DNA of 64,000 bases from Meishania litoralis (lineage in GTDB: Bacteria; Bacteroidota; Bacteroidia; Flavobacteriales; Flavobacteriaceae). Below the pieces are notes generated by a model. The model saw nothing but the letters and a program-made list of their open reading frames with translations, was not told the origin of the DNA and searched no databases. Each line of letters opens with the position of its first letter. Position 1 is the stretch's first letter. Made by a program: the position numbers and the translations under genes. The DNA is taken from the NCBI RefSeq assembly GCF_042611095.1, contig NZ_JBHFPV010000002.1:930001-994000 (forward strand), given 5' to 3'. This document shows positions 15,012-24,686 of this stretch, one piece after another.

Positions 15012-17561
15012 ATGGATGATAATTTTTCGCCTCGGGTAAAAGATGTAATTGCATATAGTAAGGAAGAAGCGCTTAGGCTTGGCCACGATTTTATCGGTAC
15101 CGAGCATTTGATGCTTGGTCTTTTGCGCGATGGTAATGGAAAAGCTATAAGTATTCTCGACGCTCTTGAGGTCGATTTGGATCATTTGAGACGCAAGGTC
15201 GAAATTTTGAGCCCTTCGAATCCGAATTCGGGTGGTTCCCAAAAAGACAAGAAAAACCTTCATTTGACCCGCCAGGCAGAAAGGGCCCTAAAAACTACTT
15301 TTCTTGAGGCAAAGCTGTTTCAGAGCTCCTCGATAAATACGGCGCACTTGTTGTTGTGCATTCTTCGCAATGAAAATGACCCGACAACCAAATTGTTGCA
15401 CAAATTGAAAGTTGATTATGACGGGGTCAAAGAGCAGTTCAAATTTATGATTACCAGTGATGACGAGATCATAGACTCGCCAACATCGGAATCTTTTCCT
15501 GGTGACTCTGAAGATATGGGCGATTCGAAAGAAAGCACTTTTGGATCGACATCTAGCCAAAAAGGAAATAAGAAATCAAAAACACCCGTTCTCGATAATT
15601 TTGGTAGGGATTTGACAAAACTTGCCGAGGAAAATAGATTGGATCCTGTTGTCGGAAGGGAAAAAGAAATCGAAAGGGTCTCGCAAATATTGAGTCGTAG
15701 AAAAAAGAACAACCCCTTACTGATCGGTGAACCCGGCGTTGGTAAAAGTGCCATTGCCGAAGGTTTGGCGTTGCGGATCATAAATAAAAAAGTTTCACGT
15801 ATTCTTTATAATAAACGTGTTGTTACCTTAGACCTGGCCTCTTTGGTCGCCGGAACAAAATATCGCGGCCAGTTCGAAGAACGCATGAAGGCCGTTATGA
15901 ACGAGCTCGAAAAAAATGACGATGTCATTTTGTTCATTGACGAAATACATACCATCGTTGGCGCAGGCGGTGCCACGGGTAGTCTAGATGCTTCGAACAT
16001 GTTCAAGCCCGCCTTGGCACGAGGTGAAATACAATGTATCGGTGCCACGACACTTGATGAATATCGCCAGTATATCGAAAAAGACGGTGCCCTTGAACGA
16101 CGCTTTCAAAAGGTCATCGTCGAACCGACAACGGTAGACGAAACCATAGAGATACTCCAGAACATCAAAGGCAAATACGAAGACCACCACAACGTTCAAT
16201 TTACTGATGAGGCAATTGTTGCTTGTGTAAAATTGACCCATCGTTATATGACCGACCGCTTTCTACCAGACAAGGCAATAGACGCCATGGACGAGGCGGG
16301 TTCAAGAGTTCATATTGTGAATATGGACGTACCCAAGCAAATTTTGGAACTTGAGAAGCAGTTGGAAGATGTTCGCGAATTGAAGAACAGCGTCGTTAAA
16401 AAGCAGAAGTACGAAGAAGCGGCCAAATTACGCGATGACGAAAAACGTATCGAAAAAGATTTGGCCATTGCCCAAGAAAAATGGGAAGAAGAAAGCAGAC
16501 TTCATAAAGAAACGGTTACAGAGGACAATGTTGCAGATGTGGTCTCAATGATGAGCGGTATTCCCGTAAACAGAATAGCCCAGACCGAAAGCAACAAGCT
16601 GGCCGAACTGCCAGATCTTATCAAGTCCAACGTCATCGGGCAAGACGAGGCCGTTGCCAAGGTGGCCAAAGCCATTCAAAGAAACAGGGCCGGACTCAAA
16701 GATCCCAACAAACCCATCGGAAGTTTTATTTTCTTAGGACAAACCGGAGTGGGCAAGACGCAATTGGCCAAAGTGTTGGCAAAAGAACTGTTCGATTCGG
16801 AAGATGCGTTGATACGTATAGACATGAGCGAATACATGGAAAAATTCGCCATTTCAAGATTGGTCGGAGCACCGCCGGGATATGTCGGTTATGAAGAAGG
16901 TGGCCAGCTGACCGAGAAGGTACGGCGCAAACCCTATTCCGTAATACTGCTCGATGAGGTAGAAAAAGCGCATCCTGACGTTTTCAATATGTTGCTACAA
17001 GTATTGGATGATGGATACTTGACCGATAGCTTGGGGCGAAAGATCGATTTTAGGAATTCCATAATAATCATGACATCCAATATCGGGGCACGTCAATTAA
17101 AAGATTTCGGACAGGGCGTAGGATTTGGTACTGCGGCCAAAAAGTCACAGGAAGACAGCCATCAAAAAAGTGTTATCGAAAGTGCTTTGAAAAAAGCGTT
17201 CGCACCTGAATTTTTGAACCGTATCGACGACGTAATCGTATTCAATCCTTTAGAAAGGGAAGACATACACAAAATTATTGATATCGAGTTGCGAAAGCTG
17301 TATGCCCGTATCAAGGACATTGGTTACGACCTTAACCTAACCGACAATGCAAAGGATTATATCGCCGATAAAGGATTTGACAAGCAATATGGGGCAAGGC
17401 CTTTGAAGCGTGCCATACAGAAATATATCGAAGATGCGCTTGCCGAAGAAATAGTAAATTCCAAATTGGAAGAAGGCGACAGCATTTTTATGGACCTTGA
17501 CAAAAAGAAGGATGAGCTGAGTATAAAAATCAAAAAAGCTGAAAAATCATCCAAAACATAA
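15012..17561 (+). CDS. clpC: ATP-dependent Clp protease ATPase subunit ClpC
   Basis: An AAA+ unfoldase of 849 residues that feeds substrates to ClpP. In order: two Clp N repeats (residues 1-150), an acidic Ser-rich linker (about 155-195), AAA-1 with Walker A GEPGVGKSA, a UVR-type middle segment (KKQKYEEAAKLRDDEKR) that identifies ClpC rather than ClpB, AAA-2 with Walker A GQTGVGKTQ, and the C-terminal D2-small domain. The gene has its own terminator at 17582. No mcsA/mcsB/ctsR genes lie alongside, so regulation differs from Bacillus. Confidence 0.95.
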   Translation: MDDNFSPRVKDVIAYSKEEALRLGHDFIGTEHLMLGLLRDGNGKAISILDALEVDLDHLRRKVEILSPSNPNSGGSQKDKKNLHLTRQAERALKTTFLEAKLFQSSSINTAHLLLCILRNENDPTTKLLHKLKVDYDGVKEQFKFMITSDDEIIDSPTSESFPGDSEDMGDSKESTFGSTSSQKGNKKSKTPVLDNFGRDLTKLAEENRLDPVVGREKEIERVSQILSRRKKNNPLLIGEPGVGKSAIAEGLALRIINKKVSRILYNKRVVTLDLASLVAGTKYRGQFEERMKAVMNELEKNDDVILFIDEIHTIVGAGGATGSLDASNMFKPALARGEIQCIGATTLDEYRQYIEKDGALERRFQKVIVEPTTVDETIEILQNIKGKYEDHHNVQFTDEAIVACVKLTHRYMTDRFLPDKAIDAMDEAGSRVHIVNMDVPKQILELEKQLEDVRELKNSVVKKQKYEEAAKLRDDEKRIEKDLAIAQEKWEEESRLHKETVTEDNVADVVSMMSGIPVNRIAQTESNKLAELPDLIKSNVIGQDEAVAKVAKAIQRNRAGLKDPNKPIGSFIFLGQTGVGKTQLAKVLAKELFDSEDALIRIDMSEYMEKFAISRLVGAPPGYVGYEEGGQLTEKVRRKPYSVILLDEVEKAHPDVFNMLLQVLDDGYLTDSLGRKIDFRNSIIIMTSNIGARQLKDFGQGVGFGTAAKKSQEDSHQKSVIESALKKAFAPEFLNRIDDVIVFNPLEREDIHKIIDIELRKLYARIKDIGYDLNLTDNAKDYIADKGFDKQYGARPLKRAIQKYIEDALAEEIVNSKLEEGDSIFMDLDKKKDELSIKIKKAEKSSKT

Positions 17562-17581
17562 CTTGTCGTAAGAATTTTTCT

Positions 17582-17615
17582 AAAAGGGAGTCGTATAAAA
17601 TGACTCCCTTTTTTT
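17582..17615 (+). terminator. Intrinsic terminator after clpC
   Basis: Inverted repeat AAAAGGGAGTC (17582-17592) and GACTCCCTTTT (17602-17612) followed by more T residues, 20 bp past the clpC stop. Confidence 0.9.
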
Positions 17616-17761
17616 ATGTCATAAAATACGTTCGTAAGAATTAAATCACAGTATTTCAACATGCAAGGTATTATGAACGATATTTAGGCTTTTAATCTAA
17701 TATTTTCCAAAGTTTTTCAGCTTACTTCTACATTCGTTGCAGACACTATAACGAATATTTT

Positions 17762-18166
17762 ATGAGAGTGAAACCACCTAAGAAGACAATTATTGTCAGG
17801 GAATACCAGCTGGATATTGGAAAAGTACAAGTCTACGACAACTATATGGTCGCCATTTTCGAAGAAGGGGTTACCATAACCCTAGAACGCGCGTATCAAT
17901 TAATAGGAATTTCGGAAATACACTTTAGGGAAAAGAACTTCGGGTTCATCAGCCTTAGAAAGCACTCCTATGCTATCGACCCCACGATTTACAGCTACCT
18001 AAGGGAATTGAAAAACCTTAAGGCGTTCGCTATTGTATCGGTGAAGGAAATCGACATGCACAATTTCAAGATCGAAAAGCTTTTCTATAAGAGACCTATG
18101 AAATTCTTTATCGAATTCAATAACGCGCTTGCTTGGGTGAAGCAACGTGTAAAGAGTAATACCTAA
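17762..18166 (+). CDS. Hypothetical protein, STAS/SpoIIAA-like fold possible
   Basis: A 134-residue soluble protein that I do not recognise with certainty. The pattern of alternating strands and helices (VQVYDNYMVAIFEEG, TLERAYQLIGI, LKAFAIVSVKE, MKFFIEFNNALAWVKQ) resembles the STAS-like proteins common in Flavobacteriia, in which a central helix follows a strand and the C-terminal helix ends in W-V-K. There are no Cys or catalytic motifs and no membrane segment. It stands alone between clpC and the convergent nnrDE gene. Role unknown. Confidence 0.65.
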   Translation: MRVKPPKKTIIVREYQLDIGKVQVYDNYMVAIFEEGVTITLERAYQLIGISEIHFREKNFGFISLRKHSYAIDPTIYSYLRELKNLKAFAIVSVKEIDMHNFKIEKLFYKRPMKFFIEFNNALAWVKQRVKSNT

Positions 18167-18215
18167 AGGAGCGGCAAAGGCAACGTTTTTTAGGCATAAG
18201 TCATTGATTGTATAA

Positions 18216-19778
18216 TCACTCGTCAGAACGGGAGCTATTCGACTTTTCTTCAACCGGCACTGGCACTTCTGGAATTTCGAACAAATCGATATACGCCCTT
18301 CCCATGTTATCGATAATGGTCGAAGCGATCAAAGATTGATACCCGGTATTCTCAATGGCAATATCGCCCGCCCTGCCATGTAGATAAACCCCAAAAACGG
18401 AAGCTATCAAAGGTTCATAACCTTGGGCGATCAAGCCTGTAATGACCCCAGTGAGCACATCACCGCTTCCGGCAGTGGCCATTCCCGGGTTTCCATTGGC
18501 ATTGACATAGCCCTTTTCATCATATACCGTTATGGTATGGGCTCCTTTTACGACAAGTACGCAATCATACTTTTTAGAAAACGATTTGACCTTTTTTAAC
18601 TTGTCAAAGTCGTCTTTCCACTTTCCGATCAAACGTTCCAATTCCTTTGGGTGCGGCGTTAAAACGGCCTGCTTAGGCAATTTTTCAAGTAAGGCCTTGT
18701 TCTTTGAAAGTATGTTCAATGCATCCGCATCGATGACAATCGGTGTTTTGTTATTTTCCAAGAAATCAGAAAATGCCCTTATTGTTTCTTCTTCGGTACC
18801 TAGGCCCGTACCTATTCCAATGACATTTGGTTCAATTTCAAAAGTAATATTTGAAAGATGTGCCTCGTTGCGGTCAGCAATCACCATAGCCTCAGGCAAA
18901 GCGGTTTGAAACGGCACATATCCGCATTTAGGTACAAAGGCGGTTACCAGTCCGCTTCCTGAGACTAGTGCCGCTTTTGACGCTAAGATTGCGGCCCCTA
19001 CTTTGCCATAACTTCCCCCGATGATCAATGAATGTCCATAGGTGCCTTTGTGCGAGAATTTTTGTCTGGGCACATACAAGGGCAACACCTCTTGCTTACC
19101 GATCAATTCATAATCCGTTTCCGTTGTCATGAGATATTCCGGGTCGAGACCGATATCCAATACTTCCCACTGGCCCACGTATATACCGGTATCAGGCAAG
19201 AAAAACACCAGTTTTGGGACTTGAAAACTGAGCACATAGTTTGATTTCACAACTCCCCTGCTATCTTCGGCAACCTTATCCATAAACAAGCCCGAAGGCA
19301 TATCAATGGACAGAATGAACGCCTCCGAGACATGCAAATGTTCCATCAATTGTTTTACCCATTCGTCCGGGGTGCGATTCAGGCCAATACCGAAAATAGC
19401 ATCGACTATAATATCATCGCGACCTATATCAGGATATTTAGAGCCTTTTTCCAAAAATTCGGGCCATACTTTTCTATCTTTCAACCGCTCAAGATTTATC
19501 AAAAAATCCTTAGATCTTTTTTTGCTGTAATTGACCACATAAACGGCAATATTATAGCCATGTTCTTTAAGATGACGGGCGAGCGCCACCCCATCACCAC
19601 CGTTATTGCCAATTCCACAGAACAAATGGATCTTCACCGGTGCACCTTGCATACGACTATGGATCCAGTTAAAGATTTGTTCTGCCGCTCTTTCCATCAA
19701 GGCATCACTGGTTATCTGTTGCTTCGCTATTGTTGATTTATCAGCAGCATATATTTGCTCGGCGGTAAAAAGCTTCAT
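18216..19778 (-). CDS. nnrDE: Bifunctional NAD(P)H-hydrate repair enzyme (epimerase + dehydratase)
   Basis: Repairs hydrated NADH and NADPH. The N-terminal YjeF_N epimerase domain (residues 1-215) has the signature CGIGNNGGDGVALARHL. The C-terminal ADP/ATP-dependent dehydratase domain (about 230-505, ribokinase-like) has LTPHPKELERL and the catalytic GNPGMATAGSGDVLTG block. Length 520 fits the fused bacterial form. The tail after residue 505 is short and polar. It is monocistronic, divergent from thrA. Confidence 0.93.
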   Translation of the reverse strand: MKLFTAEQIYAADKSTIAKQQITSDALMERAAEQIFNWIHSRMQGAPVKIHLFCGIGNNGGDGVALARHLKEHGYNIAVYVVNYSKKRSKDFLINLERLKDRKVWPEFLEKGSKYPDIGRDDIIVDAIFGIGLNRTPDEWVKQLMEHLHVSEAFILSIDMPSGLFMDKVAEDSRGVVKSNYVLSFQVPKLVFFLPDTGIYVGQWEVLDIGLDPEYLMTTETDYELIGKQEVLPLYVPRQKFSHKGTYGHSLIIGGSYGKVGAAILASKAALVSGSGLVTAFVPKCGYVPFQTALPEAMVIADRNEAHLSNITFEIEPNVIGIGTGLGTEEETIRAFSDFLENNKTPIVIDADALNILSKNKALLEKLPKQAVLTPHPKELERLIGKWKDDFDKLKKVKSFSKKYDCVLVVKGAHTITVYDEKGYVNANGNPGMATAGSGDVLTGVITGLIAQGYEPLIASVFGVYLHGRAGDIAIENTGYQSLIASTIIDNMGRAYIDLFEIPEVPVPVEEKSNSSRSDE

Positions 19779-19878
19779 TTAATAACACTTTTATTGAATT
19801 ATTGACAATTTCGCAAAAATAATGTCAAAGATTTGATTGGGGTATTAAATGTACTACTTTTGGCCCTTTAATAAGGGT

Positions 19879-19962
19879 ATGAAATTTTTCAGGACTTATT
19901 TACAGCCTCGACTTTCTTCAAATACTTCAAGAAAAGTTATTCTTACGACCCCTTGGGGGTAA
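19879..19962 (+). other. Possible leader peptide ORF upstream of thrA
   Basis: A 27-codon ORF preceded by AAGGGT begins ATGAAATTTTTC and ends with codons for VILTTPWG followed by TAA, 61 bp before the thrA start. Adjacent Thr codons preceded by Ile and Leu near the stop are what a threonine/isoleucine attenuator would use. A short hairpin (CCCC TT GGGG) spans the last codons, and CTTTCTT/AAGAAAAG can pair inside the ORF. No clear T-run terminator follows, so attenuation is only a suggestion. Confidence 0.3.
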
Positions 19963-20023
19963 GCTATTATATCTCTCGTCCGTACGTTTCCGTTAATCAG
20001 TATTTCAACTTATCGTTTAAAAC

Positions 20024-22468
20024 ATGAAAGTTCTAAAATTCGGTGGCACTTCGGTAGCCAACGCAAAAAACATTGAACAGGTAAAGAATATAGTGGCCCA
20101 GACCGAAAATAATGGACTGGTAACTGTCGTTTCTGCCTTCGGGGGTATTACAGACCTTCTGCTGCAAGCCGCAGAAAAGGCCGCTGCGAATGATATTTCG
20201 TATTCGAAACTAGTCGAGGAACTTGAAGCGCGCCATATTGCCACGATAAAAGAACTATTCCCGATAAATGCGCAAAGTGCCGTACTGAGCAAGGTCAAAT
20301 CGGAGCTGAACCATCTAGAAAACCTGTTGGAAGGTGCCTTTTCGATTGGCGAGCTGACCCCGAAACTCTCCGATAAAATAGTTAGCTATGGAGAATTATT
20401 GTCGTCGTACATCATTAGCCGTTACTTCTTAGAGGAAGGGCTGGACGTCTGCTTTAAAGACAGCCGCGAACTTATTCAGACCAATGAGCAATATGGCAGG
20501 GCAACGGTTGATTTTAAGGCAACCGATAAAAAGTGCTCTGAGTTTTTTGAAGGAAACACGGCCAAGATAATCGTCATGGGCGGATTTATAGCTTCTTCAG
20601 AAAACGGAAATACCACTACCTTGGGAAGAGGTGGGTCTGATTATTCGGCAGCCATCATAGCTGCCTTGAACAATGCCAAGGTTTTGGAAATATGGACGGA
20701 TGTCAGTGGTATGTATACGGCCAACCCAAAAATCGTGAAACAAGCGAAGGCCATTGCAAAACTTTCCTATGAAGAAGCAATGGAACTTTCACATTTCGGA
20801 GCATCGGTATTATATCCGCCAACCATTCAACCTGTACTGTACAAAGGCATTCCCATACATATTAAGAACACTTTTGAACCTAGCGCACAGGGAACATTGA
20901 TAACAAAGGCCCAAGGTGACGATAAGAAGACGGTAAGCGGCATTAGTTCAATTGAAAACGTCGGACTCCTGTCCTTGGAGGGGCCTGGAATGGTAGGTAT
21001 ACCGGGAATTTCAGCGCGCTTTTTCGATGAGCTTTCAAGGGCAGGGGTCAATGTCATATTAATTACACAAGCTTCTTCCGAGCATTCAATATGTGTGGGC
21101 GTATCTGAAAAAGATATTAAAAATGTAGTAGAAAAGATCAATAGCGCCTTCGCGTTTGAAATATCGCAGGGCAAGATATATCCGGTAGTTTCAGAGACCG
21201 GACTTGCCATTATTGCGTTGATCGGGGATCAAATGAAGAGCCATCAGGGTCTTAGTGGTAAAATGTTCAGCACCCTTGGCAAGAACAATGTCAACATAAG
21301 GGCGATCGCCCAGGGTGCTTCTGAACGAAATATCTCGGCGGTGATCAAAGCCGATGATGTCAAGAAAGCGTTGAACACGCTTCACGAACAGTTTTTTGAA
21401 GAAAATATCAAACAGCTTAACCTTTTCGTAATGGGCGTCGGCAATGTTGGTTCGAAATTCTTGAACCAAATAAGACAACAGCGTAAATTCTTAAAAGAGC
21501 AGTTAAGACTGAATGTTCGGGTAATCGGTATTTCAAATTCACGAAAAATGGCTTTTGACGGCGGCGGCATATCTTTGGATAACTGGGAATCAGTGCTAGC
21601 CAATGGTAAAAATGCGGATAGGGCCAACTTTTTTGCGACCGTGCAAAAGTTGAATTATCGAAACAGTATATTTATCGACAATACGGCCAGTAACGAAGTG
21701 GCTTCGACTTACCGATCTTATTTGACCAATAGTATCTCGGTAGTAACCTGTAATAAAATAGCTTGCTCATCAGAATACCGAAACTATATGGACCTTAAGA
21801 ATGCCTCACGCGAATATAATGCGCCCTTTCTTTTTGAGACCAATGTAGGGGCAGGTCTGCCCATAATCGACACCTTAAAAAACCTCATCGCCTCTGGGGA
21901 TAAAATACTGAAAATTCAAGCGGTACTCTCAGGGAGCCTTAACTTCGTCTTCAATAATTTCAATGATCGAACCACCTTTCATGATGTAGTCAAACAGGCT
22001 CAAGAAGAAGGCTATACCGAACCTGACCCAAAAATCGATTTGAGCGGTATCGACGTGATGCGCAAAATATTGATCTTGGCCCGTGAGAGTGGCAACCGAT
22101 TGGAAATTGAGGATATCAAAAACAAATCTTTTCTGCCCCAGGAAACTTTGGATACCAAAAACAACGAAGATTTTTTTGAATCCCTAAAAAAATATGAATG
22201 CGATTTTCAAAAACTGTATAAAGATGCGGTCGAAGCCAAGAGCAAACTCAAATATGTCGCACAATATGAAAATGGAAGGGCCAGTGTTGGCCTGCAGCAG
22301 ATTCCTGTTGGGCACGATTTTTATAATTTGGAAGGAAGCGACAACATCGTTTTGTTCTATACCGAGCGCTACCCGAATCAACCCATGATCATTAAAGGGG
22401 CCGGGGCCGGGGCCGATGTTACCGCCTCGGGCATTTTTGCCGATATAATAAGAATAGGAAATTTTTAA
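20024..22468 (+). CDS. thrA: Bifunctional aspartate kinase / homoserine dehydrogenase
   Basis: Catalyses the first and third steps from aspartate to homoserine. The kinase domain starts with LKFGGTSVAN and has VVSAFGGITDLL and TLGRGGSDYSAA. Two ACT regulatory segments lie at about 315-460 (GISSIENVGLLSLEG, then GLAIIALIGDQM), where threonine feedback is expected. The dehydrogenase half begins at the Rossmann motif VMGVGNVGSKF (about residue 466) and includes FLFETNVGAGLPII. Length 814 matches ThrA of E. coli type. It is first gene of thrABC; only one base separates its stop from thrB. Confidence 0.96.
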   Translation: MKVLKFGGTSVANAKNIEQVKNIVAQTENNGLVTVVSAFGGITDLLLQAAEKAAANDISYSKLVEELEARHIATIKELFPINAQSAVLSKVKSELNHLENLLEGAFSIGELTPKLSDKIVSYGELLSSYIISRYFLEEGLDVCFKDSRELIQTNEQYGRATVDFKATDKKCSEFFEGNTAKIIVMGGFIASSENGNTTTLGRGGSDYSAAIIAALNNAKVLEIWTDVSGMYTANPKIVKQAKAIAKLSYEEAMELSHFGASVLYPPTIQPVLYKGIPIHIKNTFEPSAQGTLITKAQGDDKKTVSGISSIENVGLLSLEGPGMVGIPGISARFFDELSRAGVNVILITQASSEHSICVGVSEKDIKNVVEKINSAFAFEISQGKIYPVVSETGLAIIALIGDQMKSHQGLSGKMFSTLGKNNVNIRAIAQGASERNISAVIKADDVKKALNTLHEQFFEENIKQLNLFVMGVGNVGSKFLNQIRQQRKFLKEQLRLNVRVIGISNSRKMAFDGGGISLDNWESVLANGKNADRANFFATVQKLNYRNSIFIDNTASNEVASTYRSYLTNSISVVTCNKIACSSEYRNYMDLKNASREYNAPFLFETNVGAGLPIIDTLKNLIASGDKILKIQAVLSGSLNFVFNNFNDRTTFHDVVKQAQEEGYTEPDPKIDLSGIDVMRKILILARESGNRLEIEDIKNKSFLPQETLDTKNNEDFFESLKKYECDFQKLYKDAVEAKSKLKYVAQYENGRASVGLQQIPVGHDFYNLEGSDNIVLFYTERYPNQPMIIKGAGAGADVTASGIFADIIRIGNF

Positions 22469-22469
22469 G

Positions 22470-23390
22470 ATGAACGAAATACGCGTCTTTTGCCCCGCTA
22501 CCATAGCCAATATCTCCTGTGGGTTTGATGTTTTGGGCGTGGCCCTTGATTCGGTCGGTGATGAAATGGTCGTCCGCAAGATTCCTGAAAAAGGGATCCG
22601 AATTACAAAATTGGAAGGTCAGGATCTACCAAAAGAAACCGAAAGAAATGTTGCAGGTGTCGCTGGTCTGACTTTGTTGGAGGCGAGTGGCTACGACGGT
22701 GGGTTCGAAATCGAAATCTACAAAAAGATCAAGGCCGGTAGCGGAATAGGCAGTAGCGCCGCAAGTTCAAGCGGAGCGGTCTGGGCAATGAACGAATTGC
22801 TCGGCAGGCCTTTTTCTAAAATTGATTTGGTAAGGTTTGCCATGGAGGGCGAACGTTTGGCAAGTGCCGTGGCCCATGCCGATAATGTGGCCCCTGCCCT
22901 ATACGGCGGGTTTACCCTTGTTCGAAGTTATGATCCACTTGACGTCGTTTCAATACCAAATCCCCCTGAACTATACGCTACGGTAATACATCCGCAAATA
23001 GAGGTGAAAACCTCTGATTCAAGAAGTGTGCTGCGCACAAAGATAACGCTCGCACAGGGTATAAAGCAATGGGGCAATGTAGGCGGACTTATTGCCGGCC
23101 TCTTCACTAACGATTATGACTTGATCGGTAGGTCTTTAGAAGACCATATCGTAGAACCTATCCGTTCGATATTGATTCCCGGTTTTGACAATGTGAAATC
23201 AGAAGCTCTAAATGCAGGAGCCTTGGGCTGCGGTATTTCAGGTTCCGGGCCATCGATCTTTGCCTTTTGCAAGGGTGAAACGATTGCCAAGAAAGTAAGT
23301 GAAAGCATGAAAGAAGTCTATCAAGATATCGGTATCGACCATGATGTACATGTTTCTAAAATCAATACAAACGGAGTTAGAGCTATATAA
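22470..23390 (+). CDS. thrB: Homoserine kinase
   Basis: A GHMP-family kinase that phosphorylates homoserine with ATP. The substrate-binding N-terminus reads FCPATIANISCGFDVLGVAL, and the phosphate-binding loop is KIKAGSGIGSSAASSSGAV. The third GHMP motif GCGISGSGPSIFAF is near the C-terminus. Length 306 is standard. It lies between thrA and thrC with 1 bp and 0 bp spacing, so all three are surely one transcript and probably translationally coupled. Confidence 0.96.
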   Translation: MNEIRVFCPATIANISCGFDVLGVALDSVGDEMVVRKIPEKGIRITKLEGQDLPKETERNVAGVAGLTLLEASGYDGGFEIEIYKKIKAGSGIGSSAASSSGAVWAMNELLGRPFSKIDLVRFAMEGERLASAVAHADNVAPALYGGFTLVRSYDPLDVVSIPNPPELYATVIHPQIEVKTSDSRSVLRTKITLAQGIKQWGNVGGLIAGLFTNDYDLIGRSLEDHIVEPIRSILIPGFDNVKSEALNAGALGCGISGSGPSIFAFCKGETIAKKVSESMKEVYQDIGIDHDVHVSKINTNGVRAI

Positions 23391-24686
23391 ATGAAATTCT
23401 ACAGCCTAAACAGCCAAGCGCAAAAAGTACCTTTTAAAGAGGCCGTCATTGCAGGAATTGCACCGGATAAAGGTCTGTACTTTCCAGAATTCATTGAACC
23501 GCTACCAGACAGTTTTTTTGAGCGTATCGAAGAGCTTTCGAACACAGAGATAGCCTTCAATGCCATTCATCAATTTGTTTCAGATGATATACCCAATGAT
23601 AAATTAAAAGAGATTCTTACCAAAATCCTTGATTTTGACTTTCCCGTGGTCGAAATCGAGGATAATGTAGCCACCTTGGAACTTTTTCATGGGCCAACGA
23701 TGGCGTTCAAAGATGTCGGCGCCCGGTTTATGGCCCATTGTCTGGGTTATTTTTCGGAAGGCGAAAATTCTCAAGTCACCGTTCTTGTGGCTACTTCAGG
23801 TGATACCGGGGGTGCCGTTGCCAATGGTTTTTTAGGTGTTGATGGGGTAAAAGTGGTCATTCTCTACCCAAGCGGAAAGGTCAGCGATATTCAAGAACGG
23901 CAATTGACTACCTTGGGCCAAAATATTACGGCCTTACGGGTCGATGGTACCTTTGATGACTGTCAAAAAATGGTCAAGGCCGCTTTTTTGGATAAAGATC
24001 TTTTGGCCCATATGAAACTTACTTCCGCGAACTCGATTAACGTGGCACGTTGGTTGCCACAGTTATTTTACTTTCTCTTTGCGTATAAACAGGCAAAATC
24101 GAAGGGAAAGGAAATCGTTTTTTCAGTGCCTTCGGGCAATTTCGGAAATATCTGTGCCGGTATTGTGGCCCAAAAATTGGGCATGCCGGTCAAACATTTT
24201 GTTGCGGCAACGAATATCAACGATACGGTTCCCGAATTCATGAAAACGGGCGAGTACCGCCCAAAAGCTTCTTCGGCCACAATATCGAATGCCATGGATG
24301 TCGGCGATCCCAGCAACTTTGTCAGGATTCGCCATTTATATCAAGACGATTTCGAATTGTTGGGCAAGAACCTTTCTTCTTATTCCTTTTCGGATGCCGA
24401 GACTAAAAAGGCGCTATCGCACATTCACAAAACTTCCGGTTACTTGGCCGATCCCCATGGTGCCGTAGGTTATTTGGGGTTGAAAAAATATCAAGAAAAC
24501 AATCCAAATAACTATGGAATCTTTTTGGAAACTGCACATCCGGTGAAGTTTCTCCCCGTTGTGCGAAAGGCTTTGGGCATTGTGCCCGAAATTCCCCCCC
24601 AGATACAAAAGGTAATGGACAAAGAAAAAAAATCCATTCCAATAAAAGTATACGACGAGTTGAAAAGGTATTTACTGGGCCGTTAA
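23391..24686 (+). CDS. thrC: Threonine synthase
   Basis: The PLP enzyme that converts O-phosphohomoserine to threonine, last step of the pathway. The PLP lysine lies in HGPTMAFKDVGARF. The phosphate cup of the cofactor is SGDTGGAVANG, with further family blocks SANSINVARWLPQ and VPSGNFGNICAG. Length 431 is normal for the short class. ATG directly follows the thrB stop. The stop overlaps the convergent pepP stop by 4 bp; no terminator is visible between these genes. Confidence 0.96.
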   Translation: MKFYSLNSQAQKVPFKEAVIAGIAPDKGLYFPEFIEPLPDSFFERIEELSNTEIAFNAIHQFVSDDIPNDKLKEILTKILDFDFPVVEIEDNVATLELFHGPTMAFKDVGARFMAHCLGYFSEGENSQVTVLVATSGDTGGAVANGFLGVDGVKVVILYPSGKVSDIQERQLTTLGQNITALRVDGTFDDCQKMVKAAFLDKDLLAHMKLTSANSINVARWLPQLFYFLFAYKQAKSKGKEIVFSVPSGNFGNICAGIVAQKLGMPVKHFVAATNINDTVPEFMKTGEYRPKASSATISNAMDVGDPSNFVRIRHLYQDDFELLGKNLSSYSFSDAETKKALSHIHKTSGYLADPHGAVGYLGLKKYQENNPNNYGIFLETAHPVKFLPVVRKALGIVPEIPPQIQKVMDKEKKSIPIKVYDELKRYLLGR

